This document shows positions 50,940 to 60,182 of a DNA stretch of 64,000 nt, piece by piece. The position numbers were made by a program, and so were the translations under genes. The notes under the pieces are model-generated. The model was not told the origin of the DNA. It made no database searches and saw only the letters and a program-made list of their open reading frames with translations. The stretch's first letter is position 1. Each line of letters begins with the position of its first letter. This stretch comes from Melittangium boletus DSM 14713 (lineage in GTDB: Bacteria > Myxococcota > Myxococcia > Myxococcales > Myxococcaceae), in the NCBI RefSeq assembly GCF_002305855.1, contig NZ_CP022163.1, forward strand, positions 8,499,765 through 8,563,764. Reading direction: 5' to 3'.

Positions 50940-52034
50940 ATGGACTTCGTCACGAGTGATCTCCAGCAGTTGCGCTCCTTCGCGAAGCGGCGGCTCGCGC
51001 AACCCCATGGCCCACAGCTCTGTCGCTTCCTGGAGGGGGTTCGCTGGGAGGACGCGCCTCGGGATCAGCTGCTCGTGCCCGAGGAGCTGAGTCTGGGCTT
51101 CCACACCCCGTGGTGGGCGCTCTATGGCGAGGAGCAGCGGCTCGCGCTCAACCACTGGATCTACATGCTGATGTACTACCGCATCAGCGATGGGGAGCGC
51201 TTCGTCGTCGTCACCAATGACGCCGTGGCGGATTTCCTCCAGGGGTTCGAGCCCGACGTCGCCCAGCTGTTGCGGCTGGAGGCGGACGAGGAGCGCGATC
51301 ACATCGCGGCGTTCGAGCGGGTGCGTGCGGTGCTCACGCGGCGCCATGGCGTCGAGGGGCTGAGGATGCCCGTCAAGCCCTTGCGCCCGTACATCGTCTC
51401 GACGCGGACGATGCGCTTCCTGTTGCGGCACTTCGGCGCGGACTTCGTCGCGTCCTACTACCTGGGCCGTGGCATCGTGAACCACCTGGGCAAGGCCTTC
51501 GAGACGCAGGTGGAGACCGTGGACGGAGGCGCCGCGGTGCTCTCCCGCCTGGCCCATCTGCACACCGTGGACGAGAACCGGCACATGGCGGTGTCCCGGA
51601 TGATGGCCGCGTGCACCCATGAGCTGGTGGAGCGGCGGCGGAACACGAGTCCCCTGTATGAAGCCCTGCACCATGCCCTCCAGAACGTCATGGTGACGTA
51701 CACGCTGTCCGACCGGCTCACCAAGCGGCAGGAGCGCGCCATGTCCCTGCATGTCCTGCCGCGGATGCGCGCCCTGCGGGACGTGCCGCGCGAACAGCTC
51801 GAGGCCACCATCGACGCCCACTTCACCGGACTCAACGGCCTGGAGCGCGTCCGCAACGTCTTCATGCCCCGCTTCAACCAACGGATCCTGGAGCGTGCGT
51901 GTCTCTCGCTCGAGGAGAAGCGCGACTGGTTCGAGCTCATCACCTCGCTGCAAGGCAACCTGCGCTACTTCCCCGACCATTATGTGCCGGGCATTGGCAC
52001 GGTGGCGGCCACCCAGAATTCAACACCTCGTTGA
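50940..52034 (+). CDS. AurF-like non-heme diiron oxygenase
   Basis: This 364-residue ferritin-like helical protein has the paired metal-ligand motifs of p-aminobenzoate N-oxygenase family members: EERDH (Glu118, His121) and HTVDENRH (His208, Glu212, His215), with further acids between them. These enzymes use a diiron centre to oxidise aryl amines or other substrates. ATG 50940 follows GGAG and is 16 bases past the PHP stop. The link with PHP hydrolase is unexplained; no biosynthetic genes adjoin it, so it may act in general metabolism or serve a cluster elsewhere. Confidence 0.85.
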   Translation: MDFVTSDLQQLRSFAKRRLAQPHGPQLCRFLEGVRWEDAPRDQLLVPEELSLGFHTPWWALYGEEQRLALNHWIYMLMYYRISDGERFVVVTNDAVADFLQGFEPDVAQLLRLEADEERDHIAAFERVRAVLTRRHGVEGLRMPVKPLRPYIVSTRTMRFLLRHFGADFVASYYLGRGIVNHLGKAFETQVETVDGGAAVLSRLAHLHTVDENRHMAVSRMMAACTHELVERRRNTSPLYEALHHALQNVMVTYTLSDRLTKRQERAMSLHVLPRMRALRDVPREQLEATIDAHFTGLNGLERVRNVFMPRFNQRILERACLSLEEKRDWFELITSLQGNLRYFPDHYVPGIGTVAATQNSTPR

Positions 52035-52100
52035 CTCCCTCCGCATGACCCGGGCGGGGGGTTGTTAAGGCGTGCCCTCTCCCAGTCGAAGAGGGTGCTC

Positions 52101-53420
<1,320 letters not shown>

Positions 53421-53431
53421 GGGCCACGAAG

Positions 53432-53459
53432 CGCCGCCCCGCGAGAGCGCGGGGCGGCG
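53432..53459. terminator. Bidirectional-type terminator hairpin
   Basis: Perfect 12-bp GC-rich arms at 53432-53443 and 53448-53459 with an AGAG loop lie between two convergent genes, 11 bases after one stop and 11 before the other. There is no T tract. Confidence 0.8.
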
Positions 53460-53470
53460 TCTCGCCAGGA

Positions 53471-54226
53471 CTACTTCGCCGGTGGCTCCGGGGTGCTCTC
53501 ATCGATGCGCGTCACCACGCCGTCGGTGAGGAACACCCGGCGCTTGCCTCCCGGGTACACCCACTCCTGATTCGTCCGTGGCCCATCCAGCGTGCGGCGG
53601 ATGCTCTCCGGGGCGCCCCAGGACAGCTCCACCGCCGCCTCTGGCATGCCTTCCAGGACCCGTTTCTGCTTGAGGGCTTCCTGGAAGCGCGACGCGAACT
53701 TCGCCATCCGCGGCGCGGGATCCTTCGGCAGGAGGTGCCGATCCAGCTCCGCGAGGACGTCCTGCTTCGTGTCGAGCTGGGGCGGGAGCACCAGGATGAC
53801 GGGCGCGCCGGAGGGTGCCCCCTCCACCCGCAGGTACACCCAGGGCTGGGTGCGCGGGGAGTACAACACCCGCTCCGCGATGGCCCAGGCGGTGGGGAAC
53901 TCCACCTGGATCACCTGCACCTGCGTGCCCGCCGGCACCAGGGATTGGATGGGGCCGGGATTGATGGGCTGACCCTTGGTGTCGTTGAGCAGCCGCACCT
54001 CGTCGGGAGGGTAGGGCGTCAACAGCCGCTTGGAGGCATCCCCGAAGAAGGGGGTGATGTAGCTGGAGGCCTTCAAGTAGCGCACCGCGGCCGGGCCCGA
54101 GGTCACATCGCGTTGCAGCGACGAGCGGTCCTCCGCGCTGAGCTTGGTTTGACTCGCGCAGCCGCCGGTGGCCAGCGCCACGGGCAGCAACAGGGACAGG
54201 GCGAGGAGTCGTTTCACGCGGGGCAC
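53471..54226 (-). CDS. Lipoprotein with SmpA/BamE-like C-terminal domain
   Basis: This 251-residue exported lipoprotein has a clear signal (TGGC, Cys23). Residues 40-190 are mixed and include a PLVP-rich strand section and KFASRFQEALKQKRVLEGM. The end, GMPEAAVELSWGAPESIRRTLDGPRTNQEWVYPGGKRRVFLTDGVVTRID, follows the BamE/OmlA fold pattern (G M....V...WG.P.........EW.Y......V.F.dG.V). Function is unknown; BamE itself belongs to the outer-membrane assembly machine, but this is not its orthologue in size. It lies five bases after the membrane-protein gene on the same strand. Confidence 0.78.
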   Translation of the reverse strand: MPRVKRLLALSLLLPVALATGGCASQTKLSAEDRSSLQRDVTSGPAAVRYLKASSYITPFFGDASKRLLTPYPPDEVRLLNDTKGQPINPGPIQSLVPAGTQVQVIQVEFPTAWAIAERVLYSPRTQPWVYLRVEGAPSGAPVILVLPPQLDTKQDVLAELDRHLLPKDPAPRMAKFASRFQEALKQKRVLEGMPEAAVELSWGAPESIRRTLDGPRTNQEWVYPGGKRRVFLTDGVVTRIDESTPEPPAK

Positions 54227-54231
54227 CCCGT

Positions 54232-54822
54232 TCAGAAGGCGAAGCCGAAGGCGCGAGTGGCCACGAGGGGCTCGTTGCGGCCGCTCGAGGTGTCCGCCAC
54301 GAGGATGGCCCGCTGGCGCGTGGCCTCGACGATGCGCGCGCCGCCCGCCGTCTGGTAGGCGTCGATGCCCTGGATGACGTGCGAGGCGAGCAGGGCGAGG
54401 CCGCCGAGCCCCCAGAAGATGCCGCCCAGGGCGTAGTGCAGCACGCTGCTCGCGATGATGATGGCCACGTCCACCACGAGGAACAGGATGAAGCCGTTGG
54501 TGTCCGCGGCCAGCAGGTGACCCGTGCCGAAGCCGATGATGAGGCCGAGCACGAGCGCGAGCACCGGGCGGGTGTCCCCGCTCACGCCACCGCCGGTGTC
54601 CAGGGGCATGGGCGCGTCCATGAGGCCCAGGCGCGTGGCGTCGGTGAGGCGCAGGGCGGGCGTCTCCGAGGGCTTGAAGGTGGCCGCCAGCTCCATTCCC
54701 TCCAGGAGCCGTGCGTGGCGGCCTTCCCGGGTCTGGGCGAAGGAGATGCTGGGATCCGCGGCGGACGCGGACTCCACGGGGGTGATGGCGAACAGCGAGG
54801 CGAGCAATACGGGAACGAGCAT
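54232..54822 (-). CDS. Exported membrane protein, unknown function
   Basis: This 196-residue protein has a signal peptide (residues 1-22, SASAAD cleavage). A soluble stretch follows to about residue 82, then three hydrophobic helices (about 86-102, 108-128, 130-148) with GHLLAADTNGFILFLVVDVAIIIASSVLHYALGGIFWGLGGLALLASHVIQGIDAYQ. The 'DAYxxGG' ending of the last helix is common in small myxobacterial and other bacterial tandem-TM proteins. The gene directly precedes the SmpA-like lipoprotein gene, so the two may function together in the envelope. Confidence 0.75.
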   Translation of the reverse strand: MLVPVLLASLFAITPVESASAADPSISFAQTREGRHARLLEGMELAATFKPSETPALRLTDATRLGLMDAPMPLDTGGGVSGDTRPVLALVLGLIIGFGTGHLLAADTNGFILFLVVDVAIIIASSVLHYALGGIFWGLGGLALLASHVIQGIDAYQTAGGARIVEATRQRAILVADTSSGRNEPLVATRAFGFAF

Positions 54823-54868
54823 GAAGGTGACCTCTGCGCGGAAGTGCGCGGGAAGTCGCCTCCTTAAC

Positions 54869-55069
54869 TCATGGCGAGGGCGTCGGGGATGGGTTGTCGT
54901 TCACGCGCTGCCGCCGCTCGCCACAACCCTTCACCGGTGGACAGATGGGTCCACGGCCGTCGGGATCGGGCACGAGCAGGAAACGGCCCTGACCGCGAGC
55001 ATCGGTCAGCTCTGGGTGGCCGCAAAGCACACAGTGGCGGGGGGGTCGCTTGGAGGGAGGAAAGGGCAC
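54869..55069 (-). CDS. Very small zinc-ribbon-like protein
   Basis: This 66-residue frame starts at GTG and has cysteines in a HCVLCGHPELTD...GPICPPVKGCG pattern, two CxxC-like knuckles typical of a zinc ribbon. Codon bias is gene-like in the centre, but the N-terminal PFPPSKRPPR and C-terminal tails are simple. It lies 48 bases after the FmdB-type gene and reads the same way. It may be a real short gene; I keep moderate confidence. Confidence 0.5.
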   Translation of the reverse strand: MPFPPSKRPPRHCVLCGHPELTDARGQGRFLLVPDPDGRGPICPPVKGCGERRQRVNDNPSPTPSP

Positions 55070-55117
55070 GAGGACAAGTTTCCTCCCGCTCCCTCCCCCC
55101 CGCGACTTTTCCGCCGC

Positions 55118-55456
55118 TCAGCTCTTGGCGCTCGCGGCCGGCGCCGCGGGGGTGCTGCTGGCCGTGCTCGGCGCACTCGTGCTGGAGGAGGACGCGTCGC
55201 TGGAGCTGGACGCGCTCGTGCTCGAGGACGACGTGCTCGAGGACGACGAGCCACCGCTGGAGCTGGAGTTGGTGGAGCCGTAGAGGTCCTTGTACCAACC
55301 GCCGCCCTTGAGGTGGAAGCTGGAGCGGCTCACCACGCGGCTGAGCGAAGCCTGGGCGCCGCACGCGGTGCACTTCTCCGGCGTCGGATCGCTGATCTTC
55401 TGCAGCACGTCGATCGTCTTCCCGCAGGAACCGCAGGCGTATTCGTAGATGGGCAT
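55118..55456 (-). CDS. FmdB-family zinc ribbon protein with a Ser-rich tail
   Basis: This 112-residue protein has residues 1-42 forming the FmdB zinc ribbon: MPIYEYACGSCGKTIDVLQ and EKCTACGAQA give four Cys. The following SRVVSRSSFHLKGGGWYKDLY motif is the regular FmdB continuation. From residue 62 the sequence is almost only Ser with a few Ala/Thr/Pro. FmdB proteins are small putative regulators; the tail is unusual and probably disordered. ATG 55456 starts the conserved MPIYEY. It lies 16 bases after the stop of the 400-residue gene upstream. Confidence 0.92.
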   Translation of the reverse strand: MPIYEYACGSCGKTIDVLQKISDPTPEKCTACGAQASLSRVVSRSSFHLKGGGWYKDLYGSTNSSSSGGSSSSSTSSSSTSASSSSDASSSSTSAPSTASSTPAAPAASAKS

Positions 55457-55472
55457 GGGACAGGGCCTCTTT

Positions 55473-56675
55473 CTAGGATGTGGAGTGGGGGGAAGAAGGT
55501 GTGCGCTTGAGGTGACCCTCGACCACGCCGAGGCGCTCCAGCGCGCGCAGCACCAGCTCCGAGGGCGCCCCGTGCTTGCGGCCGATCGCCTCGGAGAGGG
55601 CGCTGAGCGACGTCACCTCGGGCCCCTCCTCGCGCACCAGGACTTCCAGCTCCCGGCGCAGCATGTCGGAGAAGCGCTTCTTGATGCCCAGGTCGACGAG
55701 GTACTTCTCGCGCCCGAGCAGATCCAGCTTCTGGGTGAGGTGACGCCCGGTCAGGGCCTCGCGGCGGAAGCGCTCGCGCACGGCCTCGACCTGTTCGGAG
55801 ATGCCGAGCTTGGCCTCGAGCTGCTTGAGCTCCGATGGGCTCAGGCCCAGCGCCCAGCCCACCCGGCCGGAGGCACCCCGGTGCTCGGTGAAGGCGGCGA
55901 GGATGGCCGCGTGCTCGCGCTCCTCCAGGGCATCCATCACCCCCTGCTCCTTGAGCACGGTCTCCATCTCCCCGAGTGTCAGCTCACCCCGGGCCCCGTT
56001 GTACTGCTGGGACAGGGCCTTGTGCAGGGCGAAGCGGTTCTCGTTGGACTCCATCAACCCCTCGAGGATGTCCTTGCCCGAGGAGCGAGTGAGCTCCTGG
56101 AAGCTCGACTTGGGGGCGTCCAGGCGGGTGAAGCGGCCGCGCGGCTTGGGCAGATCCCGCTTGAGGAAGCTGGGCCCCTCCTGCTCGTCGGCTTCCACGG
56201 CGGGCGGCTCGGCGGCGGCGCGCTTGCGGGGCGCGATGCGCGACTGGACCGTCTCGTTCGCCGGGAGGGATTCCCTCCGGGCGGGCACGTCGGGAGACGC
56301 GGCGCGGGGTGGGGGGATGGCGAAGGTGGGCACGTCGGGGGCGGGCGGAGCGGGCGGGCGCTTCTCCTCGTGGACGCGGGCCAGCTCGCGGACCACTTCG
56401 TAGTAGCCGCAGCCCTGCCGCGTCGCGGCGAGCGAGGGAGCCGTGCCGTGCAGCACGTCCACCACGGCGAAGGGCCCGAGGGGCGTGGCCCCGGGCTCGG
56501 CGTCCGTCAAGGAACGGACGCGGAAGTCGTCAGCATCGGCCAGCAGGGCGAGTGCCTCGCGGACCTCAGTGGGGGTTGCAGGCGAATGGGCTCGCCGGCA
56601 GTAGTCGGAGACGGCCACCGCCACGGGGGTGGGCACGTCATCGGGTTGCCGTTGTCTCTGCCAGGGACGGTTCAT
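55473..56675 (-). CDS. Myxobacterial regulator-like protein, unknown family
   Basis: This 400-residue soluble protein has residues 15-110 forming a first helical domain (VSDYCRRAHSPATPTEVREALALLAD), 110-195 a Pro/Ala-rich linker, and 200-390 a long helical region. The latter includes LTLGEMETVLKEQGVMDALEEREHAAILAAFTEH, LSPSELKQLEAKLGI and ALTGRHLTQKLDLLGREKYLVDLGI, then a final winged-helix-like segment LSALSEAIGRKHGAPSELVLRALERLGVV. The pattern suggests a transcription or signalling regulator, but I cannot name it. ATG 56675 begins at MNRPWQ; the longer frame overlaps the divergent Fur gene's control region. Confidence 0.68.
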   Translation of the reverse strand: MNRPWQRQRQPDDVPTPVAVAVSDYCRRAHSPATPTEVREALALLADADDFRVRSLTDAEPGATPLGPFAVVDVLHGTAPSLAATRQGCGYYEVVRELARVHEEKRPPAPPAPDVPTFAIPPPRAASPDVPARRESLPANETVQSRIAPRKRAAAEPPAVEADEQEGPSFLKRDLPKPRGRFTRLDAPKSSFQELTRSSGKDILEGLMESNENRFALHKALSQQYNGARGELTLGEMETVLKEQGVMDALEEREHAAILAAFTEHRGASGRVGWALGLSPSELKQLEAKLGISEQVEAVRERFRREALTGRHLTQKLDLLGREKYLVDLGIKKRFSDMLRRELEVLVREEGPEVTSLSALSEAIGRKHGAPSELVLRALERLGVVEGHLKRTPSSPHSTS

Positions 56676-56903
56676 GAAAATCGCGGAAAAATGCTCGTTT
56701 ACGAGGCCGGGTGCCTCTATCTTCGCTGGCGGACGGGTGTCAATGAATCCGACAGGCCCCAATCTAAACAGTCAGAGGCGGATGCAAGTCGGTACTACAC
56801 CTGGACCGGGGGGCGTGCATCCCGCACGTTCCGCCGGTGGACACCCGCTGCCCGGGCACGGCAGCGTGGCGAGCCGGGAGGCAGGCGAGCTTTGAATCGG
56901 AAC

Positions 56904-57347
56904 ATGGACGAGGTGCTGCAGCATTACATGGCGCAGCACGGGTTGAAGAGCACGCGCCAGCGCACCCTCATCATCGACACCTTCTTCTCCGTCGGCGGGC
57001 ACCTGTCCGTCGAGGAGCTGTGGAACAAGGTGCGCGAGCAGGACGCCAAGGTGTCCGTGGCCACGGTCTACCGGACCATGAAGCTGCTCGGGGAGTGTGG
57101 GCTCGCCCATGCCCGCAACTTCGGCGACGGGCAGACGCGCTACGAGGCGGCCGTGGGCCGTCACCATCATGATCACCTCATCTGCACCCACTGCGGCACC
57201 ATCGTCGAGTTCGAGGATGAGCGCATCGAGCAGATGCAGGAGGTGGTGGCGCGCAAGCACGGCTTCACGGTGACGTCGCACAAGATGGAGCTGTACGGGC
57301 TGTGCCGTAATTGCCAGCGCCTGGGCAAGGCCAAGAGCGAGGCATGA
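56904..57347 (+). CDS. Fur-family metal/peroxide regulator
   Basis: This 147-residue regulator has a winged-helix DNA-binding domain (residues 1-85: MAQHGLKSTRQRTLIIDTFF, VSVATVYRTMKLLGECGLA) and a dimer/metal domain with HHHDHLICTHCGTIVEF and the second CxxC in LYGLCRNCQ. Those elements are the Fur/PerR/Zur signature with a structural zinc. Which metal it senses is unclear; note the Fur box at 15384-15402. A TTG start at 56892 (MNRNMDEVL) is possible. It overlaps the next gene by ATGA. Confidence 0.93.
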   Translation: MDEVLQHYMAQHGLKSTRQRTLIIDTFFSVGGHLSVEELWNKVREQDAKVSVATVYRTMKLLGECGLAHARNFGDGQTRYEAAVGRHHHDHLICTHCGTIVEFEDERIEQMQEVVARKHGFTVTSHKMELYGLCRNCQRLGKAKSEA

Positions 57348-57871
57348 GGCGAAGGGGGTTCCGGGCACTGGTGTGCGCTGGGGTGCTGACGCTCGCTGGC
57401 TGCCACCGGGGGCCCGAGGTGCCCCGGCTCACGGGGACGGGCTCTCCTTATCTGCGCGCGCTGTGGCTGCCGTCGGTGGGGCCCACCCCCTACGACTGGC
57501 GCCAGCTGCCCGGACGGGTGGTGCTGGTGTCCTTCTTCGCCACCTGGAGCTTTCCCTCCCTGGCCCAGTTGCCCACGCTCGAGGCGCTTCAGAAAGAGCG
57601 GGGCGCCCAGGGCTTCCAGGTGGTGTTGGTGGGGTTGGATCTCGACGGGGCGCGCACGCTGGCGCCCTTCGCCGAGGAATACGCCTCGCTCGGCATCCCC
57701 GTCCTGGTGTCCGATCCGGCCCTTCAGCAGGGTCAGAGCGCCTTCGGCCTCATCCCCGCGCTCCCCGCTTCCTTCCTCCTGGACAAGGAGGGGCAGGTCG
57801 CGGGGGCCTGGCAGGGCATGGCCGGCCACGCGGCGCTGTCCGAGGCCGTCCAGACGCTGCTGCGCCGCTGA
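57344..57871 (+). CDS. TlpA/ResA-like lipoprotein lacking redox cysteines
   Basis: This 175-residue protein has a lipoprotein signal (LAGC, Cys20) and a thioredoxin-fold domain of the AhpC-TSA/Redoxin type: RVVLVSFFATWSFPSLAQLPTLEALQKER, VVLVGLDLDGARTL and PALPASFLLDKEG with the cis-Pro region. The normal WCxxC active site reads WSFPS (residues 68-72), with both Cys replaced by Ser, so thiol-disulfide chemistry should be absent. Its start overlaps the Fur-family gene, so the regulator and this protein are co-translated. It may bind a metal or act as a chaperone. Confidence 0.85.
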   Translation: MRRRGFRALVCAGVLTLAGCHRGPEVPRLTGTGSPYLRALWLPSVGPTPYDWRQLPGRVVLVSFFATWSFPSLAQLPTLEALQKERGAQGFQVVLVGLDLDGARTLAPFAEEYASLGIPVLVSDPALQQGQSAFGLIPALPASFLLDKEGQVAGAWQGMAGHAALSEAVQTLLRR

Positions 57872-57880
57872 GGCCGGGGC

Positions 57881-59740
57881 TCACGGCACCGGTTCGCCCG
57901 TCTTCTGCGTGTACCAGCGCTCGGGCAGCACCAGGCGGATGCTCGTGTTGCCGGGGGCCACCTCCACGCCCACGGAGACGATGCCGAGCTTCACCAGCAG
58001 CACCGCCCGGGTGGCGCCGCCCGCGCTTTCCGCCTGGCCGCGCAGCTCGAGTCCCTCTCCCCGGGCGCGCAGCGTGCTGAGCTTCGCGCCGCCTTCCCCC
58101 AGGGCCACCACGCCGGAGATCTCCAGGCCCTCCGCCTGGAGCAGGGGCGAGAGGAAGTGGGGAAACGCCCCCTGCTGGGTGAGCAGGGCGATGAAGGGCG
58201 CCGCGTTGGAGAAGCTGCCCGTGAAACGTCCCCGGAAGGAGGGGGGGGACATGCGCAGGGTGGCCTCGGGGAAGACGAGCGTGCCGTCCCAGTCTCGCGC
58301 GTTGTCCCTGCCCGTGCGCACGGACACGCCGCGCAGCAGCAGCCGGCTGCCGTGCAGGGTCACCTTGTCCTGGTTGAAGGCCAGCTTGTGCGCGTCCACG
58401 TCCATCAGCACGCGTCCCGTGATCCTCGCGCCGCCCCAGTGGGCCTGAAGCCCCTGGGTGCTCAGCGACAGGTGCCCCTCGCCCCCGCCATTCTCGGGGT
58501 TGGCGCGGGACGAGACCTCCAGATAGGCGCGTCCGGATTCCACCTGGAAGGAGGGGCCCAGCCACCCGTTGAGCATCCTCAATTCCAGGGGGTTGCTGCG
58601 CGCCGCGCGCAGCGCCACGTGGACGTCCGGCAGCGCCTCGCCCAGTCGCGGAGACCTCGCGCCCATGAGGACAACCACTTCGGGGGTCTGCAACGCCTGG
58701 TCCCGGCCCTTGCCGCCCTCCATCCGCACCGGCCCCATCGTGAACTTCAACCCCAGGCGATCCTCTCCGTCCTCGCGCGTGTGCACGTCCGCGTGGAATC
58801 GCCACGGGGCCTTGAGGCGCAAGGGACCCACGGGCATCTCGAAGGGCTCGCCCGAGCCTTGGAGCACGGTGCCCGGCGCGAGACGGCCGTCCTTCACGTG
58901 CAGATCCACCTCCACGCGGCCCGCGCCTCCCTCGGGAGACACGCCCTCGAGCCGGGGTAGCAGGTGTTGCAGCGAGCTGATGGCGGGGACGGTGGCGCTG
59001 AGCTGGAGCCGCCCACCGGTGAGGCCCGCGATGAGATCGATGCCCTCTTCTCCCTGGTAGCGCGCCTCGAGGGTGGCGCTCGCCGTGCCCTTCTCCACGT
59101 TCGCCACGGCGTCGCCTTGGACGAACAGCTCCCCCGGTCCGAGCCGCAGCCGGGTCTCGTGCAGGAAGATGCGCTCGCCGGACTCCACGTCCAGGGCGCC
59201 CGCTACCTCCTCGATGCCCGTGAGCCGGGCCTCATTCCAGATGAGCTCATGCACGCCGTGCACCCGCACCTCGTGCAGCAGGATCTTCCACCCGCCCGGC
59301 TTCTCCTTCTTCTTCTCCTCGGCGTCCTGGGTTCGTGCCCGTGCCTCGCCCGTCTGTTCCGGCGTCACGCTGTGGATGCGCGCCCGCAGGCCCCATACAT
59401 CCAGGGACTCTGTCTTGAACTGTCGCCGGAACAGGGCGTTGAGGGACACATTCACCTCCGCCCGATCGATGTCGAGCCGCCAATGGCCGCCGCTCTTTTC
59501 CTCATGAAGCAAGACGAAGTTCTCCAGGTGGACGCGGCCGGGCACCACGCTGCTCGCCTTGCTCCAGCTCATCTGGGTGTCGGGGATGAGGTGGTTGAGC
59601 AGCCGGGCCAATCCTCCCGTGGCGAGCAGGGCGATGTAGACGAGCTCCAGCACGAGCAGCGCCAGGACTCCCCAGAGGAGTGGACGGCGCCAGCGCGCCG
59701 GAGGGCGGGAGACGGAGGAGGGGAGGGCGGCGGGAGGCAT
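57881..59740 (-). CDS. AsmA-like inner-membrane protein
   Basis: This 619-residue protein has one N-terminal transmembrane helix (about residues 19-44, LLWGVLALLVLELVYIALLATG) and a large periplasmic part built of repetitive beta strands with hydrophobic alternation, such as VHLENFVLLHEEKSGGHWRLDIDRAEVNVSLNALF. Later strands read TRLRLGPGELFVQGDAVANVEKG and LLLRGVSVRTGRDNARDWDG. That organisation is like AsmA/TamB/DUF748-type lipid-bridge proteins. Specific role unknown. It is convergent with the TlpA-like gene. Confidence 0.72.
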   Translation of the reverse strand: MPPAALPSSVSRPPARWRRPLLWGVLALLVLELVYIALLATGGLARLLNHLIPDTQMSWSKASSVVPGRVHLENFVLLHEEKSGGHWRLDIDRAEVNVSLNALFRRQFKTESLDVWGLRARIHSVTPEQTGEARARTQDAEEKKKEKPGGWKILLHEVRVHGVHELIWNEARLTGIEEVAGALDVESGERIFLHETRLRLGPGELFVQGDAVANVEKGTASATLEARYQGEEGIDLIAGLTGGRLQLSATVPAISSLQHLLPRLEGVSPEGGAGRVEVDLHVKDGRLAPGTVLQGSGEPFEMPVGPLRLKAPWRFHADVHTREDGEDRLGLKFTMGPVRMEGGKGRDQALQTPEVVVLMGARSPRLGEALPDVHVALRAARSNPLELRMLNGWLGPSFQVESGRAYLEVSSRANPENGGGEGHLSLSTQGLQAHWGGARITGRVLMDVDAHKLAFNQDKVTLHGSRLLLRGVSVRTGRDNARDWDGTLVFPEATLRMSPPSFRGRFTGSFSNAAPFIALLTQQGAFPHFLSPLLQAEGLEISGVVALGEGGAKLSTLRARGEGLELRGQAESAGGATRAVLLVKLGIVSVGVEVAPGNTSIRLVLPERWYTQKTGEPVP

Positions 59741-59901
59741 TCGGCTCGGGTGGGTGAAAGGGCGTCATGCTCGCAGGCCAGGCGCGGCGAGGCCCGCTTC
59801 CCGTGCGCCGAGTGTCCTGCGCAGGAAAGAGCGGCGGGCGCTACAGCCCTGGAGCGGAATTCTTGCCGGTCAGGTCGTCACTGGTACCTTGCCGCGCACT
59901 C

Positions 59902-60177
59902 ATGACGGTGCGGCGAAAGCTCCTGGCGGTAGCGGCGTGCGTGGCCGCGCTCCTCACGCTGGTCTCGGCGTCGGATGCCAAGGGCTTCCGTCGCTACCTG
60001 AGCCTGCGCCAGGACGTCGAGTCCCTTCACGAGCGCAACCGCGCCATCGCCGAGCAGAACGAGCAACTGCTGCGCGAAATCAACGCGCTCCGCAACGATC
60101 CCGCGGCCCTCGAGCGCTCGGCGCGCGAGGAGCTCGGCTACATCAAACCCGGCGAGCTCGTCTTCCACCTGGAGTAG
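59902..60177 (+). CDS. ftsB: FtsB/DivIC-like septum formation protein
   Basis: This 91-residue bitopic protein has a cytoplasmic start, one membrane helix (KLLAVAACVAALLTLVSA), and a periplasmic coiled coil (YLSLRQDVESLHERNRAIAEQNEQLLREINALRNDP) ending with the conserved ERSAREELGYIKPGELVF. This is the layout of FtsB, which with FtsL and FtsQ activates septal peptidoglycan synthesis. The gene is five bases upstream of a DmxA-type diguanylate cyclase, tying cell division to c-di-GMP signalling. Confidence 0.88.
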   Translation: MTVRRKLLAVAACVAALLTLVSASDAKGFRRYLSLRQDVESLHERNRAIAEQNEQLLREINALRNDPAALERSAREELGYIKPGELVFHLE

Positions 60178-60182
60178 ACCCC

